Of a DNA stretch of 17,239 nt, positions 12,899-17,239 are shown in pieces (the first letter of the stretch is position 1; each line of letters opens with the position of its first letter). A program made the position numbers and the translations under genes. The stretch covers positions 1-17,239 of the forward strand of contig CAMXLV010000029.1 in assembly GCA_947244675.1 (NCBI GenBank), given 5' to 3'. The notes beneath the pieces are model-generated. The model had not been told where the DNA came from and ran no database searches. It was given only the letters and a program-made list of their open reading frames with translations. Source of the DNA: an uncultured Clostridium sp. (GTDB lineage Bacteria; Bacillota_A; Clostridia; TANB77; CAG-508).

Positions 12899-12952
12899 CA
12901 ATAAAAAATAAACTCAAATTATTAAACTTTTTTGTCTAATAATTTGAGTTCA
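12899..12952 (-). terminator. dnaB terminator
   Basis: A perfect 14-bp stem AACTCAAATTATTA (12911-12924) / TAATAATTTGAGTT (12937-12950) with a 12-base loop. On the minus strand it is followed by TTTATTTTTTA. It lies 25 bases past the dnaB stop and closes the rplI-dnaB operon. Confidence 0.85.
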
Positions 12953-12975
12953 TTTCCTATTTTTGCTTTTTTCTT

Positions 12976-14310
12976 TTAATCATCAAATCTTCTTTCTAAA
13001 TTAACAAATTTAGTATAACTTCCTAACCATAACAATTCAACAGTTCCTGTTGACCCACCTCTGTGTTTTGCTAAAATTACTTCTGCTATATCTTTTTTCT
13101 CACTATCTTGATTATAATAATCATCACGATATAAAAACATAACAATATCTGCATCTTGCTCAATTGCTCCAGATTCTCTTAAATCAGAAAGCATTGGTCT
13201 ATGGTCTGGTCTTTGTTCTACCGCTCTTGATAATTGCGATAACGCAATAACAGGAACACCAATTTCTTTGGCTAATATTTTTAAAGAACGACTAATTTCT
13301 GATATCTCTTGTTCTCTACTTCCTCCTCTTTTATTACTTCCTTGTACTAATTGTAAATAGTCAATTACAACCATTCCAATATTTTTTTCTAATTTTAACT
13401 TTCTACATTTTGCTCTTATCTCCATAACTGATATACCAGGTGTATCATCAATATAAATCTCAGATTCTGATAAAGGTCCTATACTACTAGCAAGTTTTGT
13501 CCAATCATCTTCCTCTAATTTTCCTGTTCTGACTTTATTACTATCTACCATTGCTTCACTACATAAAATTCTGTTTACCATTTGCTCTTTTGACATTTCT
13601 AGACTAAAAATAGCTACTGGCACCTTTGCTTTGATTGCTGCATTTGTTGCAATATTTAAAGCAAAAGCTGATTTTCCCATAGCTGGTCTTGCTGCAATTA
13701 AAATTAAATCTGAACTATGAAATCCTGCCGTTTTATAATCTAATTCTGTAAATCCTGTTGGTACTCCTGTTATATGCTGTTTTCGATTATATAATTCTTC
13801 TAATTGATTAAAACTATCTACTAAAACCTCTTTGATGGGAGTATATCCTTTTTGGTTTTTATTTTGCATAATATTAAAAATTCTTTTTTCGGCTCCCTCC
13901 ATGATGTTTTCTACTTCTTCTGTTGGATCATAACCTAATTCAATAATTTCATTCGCTGTTTTGATCAGATTTCTTAATACTGCTTTTTCTTCTACTATTT
14001 TAATATATTTTTGTGCATTTGCCGTTGTTGGAACTTTTTCTGGGAGTTCTGCTAAATACTCTAATCCTCCTACTTGTTGAAATTTTCCCATTGCTTCTAA
14101 TTCTGATTTTACCGTAATGATATCAATAGGCTCAGCGCGATTGTAGAGGTTTAATATAGCAGAATAAATTGCTCGATTATCTTCACGATAAAAGTCTTTT
14201 TCTTTTAATGCTTCAACACTTGCTATAACTGCATCTTTATCTGTTAACATACTACCAATAATCGCTTGTTCTGCTTCTAAATCATGTGGCGGTATTCTTC
14301 CTAATTCCAT
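12976..14310 (-). CDS. dnaB: Replicative DNA helicase DnaB (DnaC in Bacillus)
   Basis: A 444-residue hexameric helicase that unwinds DNA at the replication fork. The N-terminal helical domain (PPHDLEAEQAIIGSML, residues 8-22) binds primase and loader. The RecA-like domain carries Walker A ARPAMGKS (207-214), Walker B VVIDYLQL (314-321), SQLSR (358-362) and the conserved RPMLSDLRESGAIEQDAD (371-388). Length is typical. The start at 14310 has an AAAGGAGAGG site. It lies 29 bases after rplI, the standard Firmicute order, and is terminated by the hairpin at 12911-12950. It has no in-frame CGG although several CGG strings occur out of frame. Confidence 0.96.
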   Translation of the reverse strand: MELGRIPPHDLEAEQAIIGSMLTDKDAVIASVEALKEKDFYREDNRAIYSAILNLYNRAEPIDIITVKSELEAMGKFQQVGGLEYLAELPEKVPTTANAQKYIKIVEEKAVLRNLIKTANEIIELGYDPTEEVENIMEGAEKRIFNIMQNKNQKGYTPIKEVLVDSFNQLEELYNRKQHITGVPTGFTELDYKTAGFHSSDLILIAARPAMGKSAFALNIATNAAIKAKVPVAIFSLEMSKEQMVNRILCSEAMVDSNKVRTGKLEEDDWTKLASSIGPLSESEIYIDDTPGISVMEIRAKCRKLKLEKNIGMVVIDYLQLVQGSNKRGGSREQEISEISRSLKILAKEIGVPVIALSQLSRAVEQRPDHRPMLSDLRESGAIEQDADIVMFLYRDDYYNQDSEKKDIAEVILAKHRGGSTGTVELLWLGSYTKFVNLERRFDD

Positions 14311-14339
14311 TCTAACCTCTCCTTTTGCTTAAAGTGGTT

Positions 14340-14783
14340 TTAAGCTATTACATCTACCTTAAGTTTTCCAATGACACCTTCAAATAATTTAATCTCTATA
14401 CTCTTCATTCCTAGTGTTTTAATCGTTTCCTTTAACTCTATTTTCTTTTTATCTACTGTTATTTTATATTGTTTTTCTAGTTCCTGTGCAATTTCTTTAT
14501 TGGATACTCCTCCAAATATTTTTCCATTTTCTCCTGCTTTTACTTCTATCTTTAATACAATTTTAGATAATCTTTCTGCTATTTTTTTTGCTTCTTCTCT
14601 TTCTTGATCTTTTTGAAACTTAGCTGAATCTTTCCTAGCTTTTAATTTCGCCATATTTTCATTATTGGCTTCTAAGGCTAATTTTTTTGGGAATAGAAAA
14701 TTTCTCGCATATCCATCAGATGCATTGATTACTTCATCTTTTTTTCCTACTCCTTTGATGTCTGCTTGTAAAATTACTTTCAT
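14340..14783 (-). CDS. rplI: 50S ribosomal protein L9
   Basis: A 147-residue protein with the two-domain L9 pattern. The N-terminal RNA-binding domain is MKVILQADIKGVGKKDEV then GYARNFLFPKKLA (N-x-L-x-P motif), followed by a long charged connecting helix (about 40-75) and the C-terminal domain (GKIFGGVSNKEIA). It sits at the base of the L1 stalk and affects frame maintenance. The SD AAAGGAGG precedes the ATG at 14783. It is the first gene of the rplI-dnaB operon. Confidence 0.95.
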   Translation of the reverse strand: MKVILQADIKGVGKKDEVINASDGYARNFLFPKKLALEANNENMAKLKARKDSAKFQKDQEREEAKKIAERLSKIVLKIEVKAGENGKIFGGVSNKEIAQELEKQYKITVDKKKIELKETIKTLGMKSIEIKLFEGVIGKLKVDVIA

Positions 14784-14823
14784 TCTACTTTCCTCCTTTT
14801 ATTTCTCATTTACGATTTCTCCT

Positions 14824-14852
14824 ATTTTACTATAATTCTGGGAAAAAAGCAA
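14824..14852 (-). promoter_or_regulatory. Promoter of the rplI-dnaB operon
   Basis: Minus strand TTGCTT (complement of 14847-14852), 17 bases, TAAAAT (complement of 14824-14829), about 40 bases before the rplI ATG. Confidence 0.6.
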
Positions 14853-14906
14853 GTAAAACTGTTGGCTAATAAGATTTTAAAGAATTTGGAATAATTTTTT
14901 AACCTA

Positions 14907-14933
14907 TTATAAAAGTTACCTTTCGGTAACTTT
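14907..14933 (-). terminator. Terminator of the small pilin-like gene
   Basis: A perfect 9-bp stem AAAGTTACC / GGTAACTTT; read on the minus strand the loop is a stable GAAA tetraloop followed by TTTTATAAT. It lies about 38 bases past the stop at 14971 and insulates rplI from the upstream gene. Confidence 0.75.
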
Positions 14934-14970
14934 GTACAAATGGTTTATTCTTCAAACCTAATGAATTCAT

Positions 14971-15210
14971 TTAATTAAGACTACTTCCTTGCATTTTGCT
15001 TTTTTGTTCTTGATAAACTTCCTCTATTTTTTCCTCTACCGCATATGTTCTTTGTATGGCTTCTATTTGTCTTCTTTGATTGTTAATTTTATCAACTTGT
15101 CTGGTATAACTTAAAATTAAAACCCCCATAAAAAATAACATAGATACCAAAACATATAGTGTAACAGATCCTTTTTCCCCTTTTTGTTTCATTTTTTTAT
15201 TTTCTTTCAT
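14971..15210 (-). CDS. Small single-pass protein with a pilin-like N terminus
   Basis: A 79-residue protein not recognised as a named family. The start MKENKKMKQKGEKG is strongly basic and is followed by a hydrophobic helix SVTLYVLVSMLFFMGVLIL (15-33), the layout of a class III (prepilin) signal with Gly14 as the possible cleavage site. The rest (about 37-72) is a charged helix likely to form a coiled coil. It may be a minor pseudopilin or a simple bitopic membrane protein. Promoter at 15243-15271, SD AGGAG before the ATG, terminator at 14907-14933: a single-gene unit between rplI and divergent gdpP. Confidence 0.6.
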   Translation of the reverse strand: MKENKKMKQKGEKGSVTLYVLVSMLFFMGVLILSYTRQVDKINNQRRQIEAIQRTYAVEEKIEEVYQEQKSKMQGSSLN

Positions 15211-15242
15211 CTTTACTCTCCTAAAAAATACTATCTCTTTTT

Positions 15243-15271
15243 ATTTTATACTGTTTTTTAGTTTATTTCAA
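15243..15271 (-). promoter_or_regulatory. Promoter of the small pilin-like gene
   Basis: Minus strand TTGAAA (complement of 15266-15271), 17 bases, TAAAAT (complement of 15243-15248), about 30 bases before the ATG. Confidence 0.55.
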
Positions 15272-15425
15272 CTTCGTTATTTCTTCCTTCCTCAAAAATT
15301 GCATTCAAAAGCTTATTATTGCTTATTTTTAGCCATTTTCTTTTAATATTACTTTTTTGTTACATTTTTATTACAATCTTCTTTTATTTTCTACCAAATC
15401 CTATTCCAAAAAACTACTACTAAAC

Positions 15426-15454
15426 TTGACAAATAGCCTATTTGCTAGTAAAAT
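15426..15454 (+). promoter_or_regulatory. gdpP promoter
   Basis: TTGACA (15426-15431), 17 bases, TAAAAT (15449-15454), then AAGGAGG (15468-15474) six bases before the ATG at 15481. The -35 matches consensus. It is divergent from the promoter at 15243-15271; the 154 bases between hold nothing recognisable. Confidence 0.8.
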
Positions 15455-15480
15455 AAAAAAGAAGAAAAAGGAGGAAATTT

Positions 15481-17239
15481 ATGCAAAGAACTAGTAGAAA
15501 AGTTTTAGACACTTTAATATCTAGAACCAAAATATATTTAGCTATTATATTCATTTTGCTTACTTACATTGCTATCCAAAATACTTATTTAATTGTACCA
15601 TGTATTCTTTTATTTGCTTCTATTACCATTTACAGTTATTACATAAATAATAAAAGAAAAAGTGAAATATCAGAAACTTTGCAAGATTTGAGTATATCAG
15701 TAGATTCTGCTGCTAAAACCAGTTTAATCAATTCTCCCTTTCCTTTAGTTATTTTAGAAAATGATGGAAATATTATGTGGAGAAGCTCAAAATTTGTTTC
15801 CGAATTTGCTAATATTGACATTCATACCTATTTAAAAGATTTATTAGCTAGTATTAATCGAAAAGACGAAAAAAATCAAGATATTATCAGACAAATAGAA
15901 ATTGGCCAAAAAAATTATCATATTGTTGGAAAATGTGTTCAATCCAAAAACTATAAAAAAGGTTTTCTAACTATTTTATATTTTATTGATGATACTGAGA
16001 ATGTAAGGTTACAAAAGGAATATAAAGATTCTAAATCTTGTGTAGCTATTCTAATGGTAGATAATTATGAAGAAACAATGCAAAAATTAGAAAGTGAAGA
16101 AAAACCACAAGCAATTGCTGAAATTGATAAATACATCTATGAATGGTGTGATAAAACAAATGGTGTATTAATCAAAACAGAAAAAGATCGTTATATTTAC
16201 TTTTTTGAACAACGTTATTTAGACAGTGTAAAAGAAGACAAATTTAGTATTTTAGATAAAATCAAAGATGTAGACATTAAAGAAAAAGTCCAATTTACAT
16301 TGAGTATTGCCGTTTCTAATGAAGGGCAAACAGATAAAGAAAAATACAAATCTGCTCAAGCTGCTATGGATATTGTACTAGGGCGTGGAGGTGATCAAGC
16401 TGTTATTCGTGAAAACGATATCTACAAATTCTTTGGAGGAAGAGCACAAGAAGTAGAAAAAAGAACAAAAGTTAAGGCAAGAATTGTAGCACAAGCTTTA
16501 GAAAATTTAATTAAGGAAGCCAATAAAGTTATGATTATGGGACATACCAATCCAGATATGGATTGTGTAGGAGCAAGTCTTGGAATTTACCGTTTAGCTA
16601 AATCATTAAATCGAAATGCTTACCTTATAATGGACAAAAAAGCTGCAGCCTTAGAAAATTTCCAAAAATCAATAGAAAAAGAAGAGGAATATGAAGATGT
16701 GATCATTAGTAAAGAAGTTGCTTTGGAAAATGTAGATAAGGATACTTTATTAGTAATTGTTGACACTCATAAAAATAATTATCTAGAATCTCCTGAGTTG
16801 CTTCACCGAGTAAAAGAAATTGTAATTATCGATCATCATCGAAGAAGTGCTGATTTTATTGAAAACGCTACTCTTACTTTCCAAGAAGTATATGCTTCTT
16901 CTGCCTCTGAGTTAGTAGCAGAACTGCTACAATATGCAGAAGAAAAAGTAGAACTAAAAACAATAGAAGCTGAGAGTTTATATGCTGGAATTATGATAGA
17001 TACTAAAAATTTTACCTTTAAAACAGGGGTTAGAACTTTTGAAGCAGCAGCTTATCTAAGAAGATGTGGTGTTGATATTATACGTGTTAAAAAGTGGTTC
17101 CAAAGTGACTTAGAAAGTTTTAACAAGATTGCTGAAATTGTAGGAAGAGCTGAAATTGTAAATGATACTATTGCTATTTCTTTTTATCCAGAAAAAGCAA
17201 AAGATGTCCGCATATATAAACAAAATACAATTGCAGAAA
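15481..17239 (+). CDS. gdpP: Cyclic-di-AMP phosphodiesterase GdpP (DHH/DHHA1), 3' end cut by window
   Basis: 586 codons are present; the family is about 655, so roughly 70 residues including the end of DHHA1 lie outside. Two N-terminal membrane helices (about 18-55) are followed by a PAS-like region (about 80-170) and a degenerate GGDEF domain (about 180-310, ending GRGGDQAVI). The DHH catalytic domain follows, with GHTNPDMDCVG (354-364) and DHHRRS (451-456), the metal-binding motifs that hydrolyse c-di-AMP to pApA. The gene is next to rplI and dnaB, the familiar yybT-rplI-dnaC neighbourhood, but here it is divergent and separated by a small pilin-like gene. No in-frame CGG was seen. Confidence 0.93.
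   Translation, partial: MQRTSRKVLDTLISRTKIYLAIIFILLTYIAIQNTYLIVPCILLFASITIYSYYINNKRKSEISETLQDLSISVDSAAKTSLINSPFPLVILENDGNIMWRSSKFVSEFANIDIHTYLKDLLASINRKDEKNQDIIRQIEIGQKNYHIVGKCVQSKNYKKGFLTILYFIDDTENVRLQKEYKDSKSCVAILMVDNYEETMQKLESEEKPQAIAEIDKYIYEWCDKTNGVLIKTEKDRYIYFFEQRYLDSVKEDKFSILDKIKDVDIKEKVQFTLSIAVSNEGQTDKEKYKSAQAAMDIVLGRGGDQAVIRENDIYKFFGGRAQEVEKRTKVKARIVAQALENLIKEANKVMIMGHTNPDMDCVGASLGIYRLAKSLNRNAYLIMDKKAAALENFQKSIEKEEEYEDVIISKEVALENVDKDTLLVIVDTHKNNYLESPELLHRVKEIVIIDHHRRSADFIENATLTFQEVYASSASELVAELLQYAEEKVELKTIEAESLYAGIMIDTKNFTFKTGVRTFEAAAYLRRCGVDIIRVKKWFQSDLESFNKIAEIVGRAEIVNDTIAISFYPEKAKDVRIYKQNTIAE

Larger units (their letters stand above)
12624..12975. other. 352-base intergenic region between the Rpn gene and dnaB
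   Basis: No gene was found. It holds the Rpn-gene promoter (12638-12665), repeat copy C (12870-12888) and the dnaB terminator (12911-12950). The remaining stretch 12670-12860 is very AT-rich with no recognisable coding or RNA structure. Confidence 0.6.

Noticed and set aside
32..14874. 20-base near match (18 of 20) between 32-51 and 14855-14874 (AAAACTGTYGGSTAATAAGA)
   Set aside because: In such AT-rich sequence a pair of this quality is expected by chance; the contexts differ (left edge versus upstream of the rplI promoter).

Overview
The window is AT-rich DNA from a low-GC Firmicute, most likely an uncultured or gut-type member of the Clostridia. Evidence for this is the strong SD (AGGAGG) ribosome sites, TTGACA/TATAAT promoters, a Spo0E-like sporulation phosphatase, the gdpP / rplI / dnaB replication neighbourhood, the tilS-ftsH pairing, and a prepilin-like surface protein of clostridial style. 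All genes are on the minus strand except gdpP at the right edge, which is cut off by the window end.

Layout, left to right. At 1-614 there is a small spo0E-like gene that is easy to miss, with its promoter and terminator. At 615-3165 lie two M16-peptidase-like genes (ymfH and ymfF type), followed by rpsU (S21) with its own consensus promoter. At 3558-4640 a membrane-anchored J-domain gene overlaps nrdG by one base. At 4738-8103 are a coiled-coil membrane protein and a 952-codon prepilin-like surface protein with InlB-type repeats, an Ig-like domain and a beta-helix-like tail. At 8244-11183 are ftsH and tilS. At 11439-12623 is an Rpn/PD-(D/E)XK nuclease-transposase gene flanked by copies of a dispersed intergenic repeat. 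At 12976-14783 is the rplI-dnaB operon. A small pilin-like membrane protein and the divergent gdpP gene complete the window.

The main finding concerns decoding. nrdG, ftsH and tilS are each split into two reading frames. In all three, full-length family-like proteins are restored by moving +1 at exactly the same four bases, CGGA: the in-frame CGG is not read as a triplet and translation resumes at, or after, GGA. A manual scan of every other recognised coding region in the window found no other in-frame CGG codon. CGG-containing stretches that lie out of frame, including several CGGA, are not associated with any break. So 3 of 3 in-frame CGG codons coincide with a +1 frame change. This suggests that CGG is an unassigned or starved codon and that CGGA acts as a +1 frameshift or quadruplet-decoding signal. 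The main alternative is a set of coincident single-base C insertions (sequencing error or mutation). Genome-wide counts, the tRNA set and junction peptides would decide.

A second pattern is a dispersed intergenic repeat (core 19 bases at 146-164 and 12870-12888, diverged copy at 11338-11356). All copies have the same orientation and each lies 15-22 bases beyond a hairpin terminator; two of them flank the Rpn gene.
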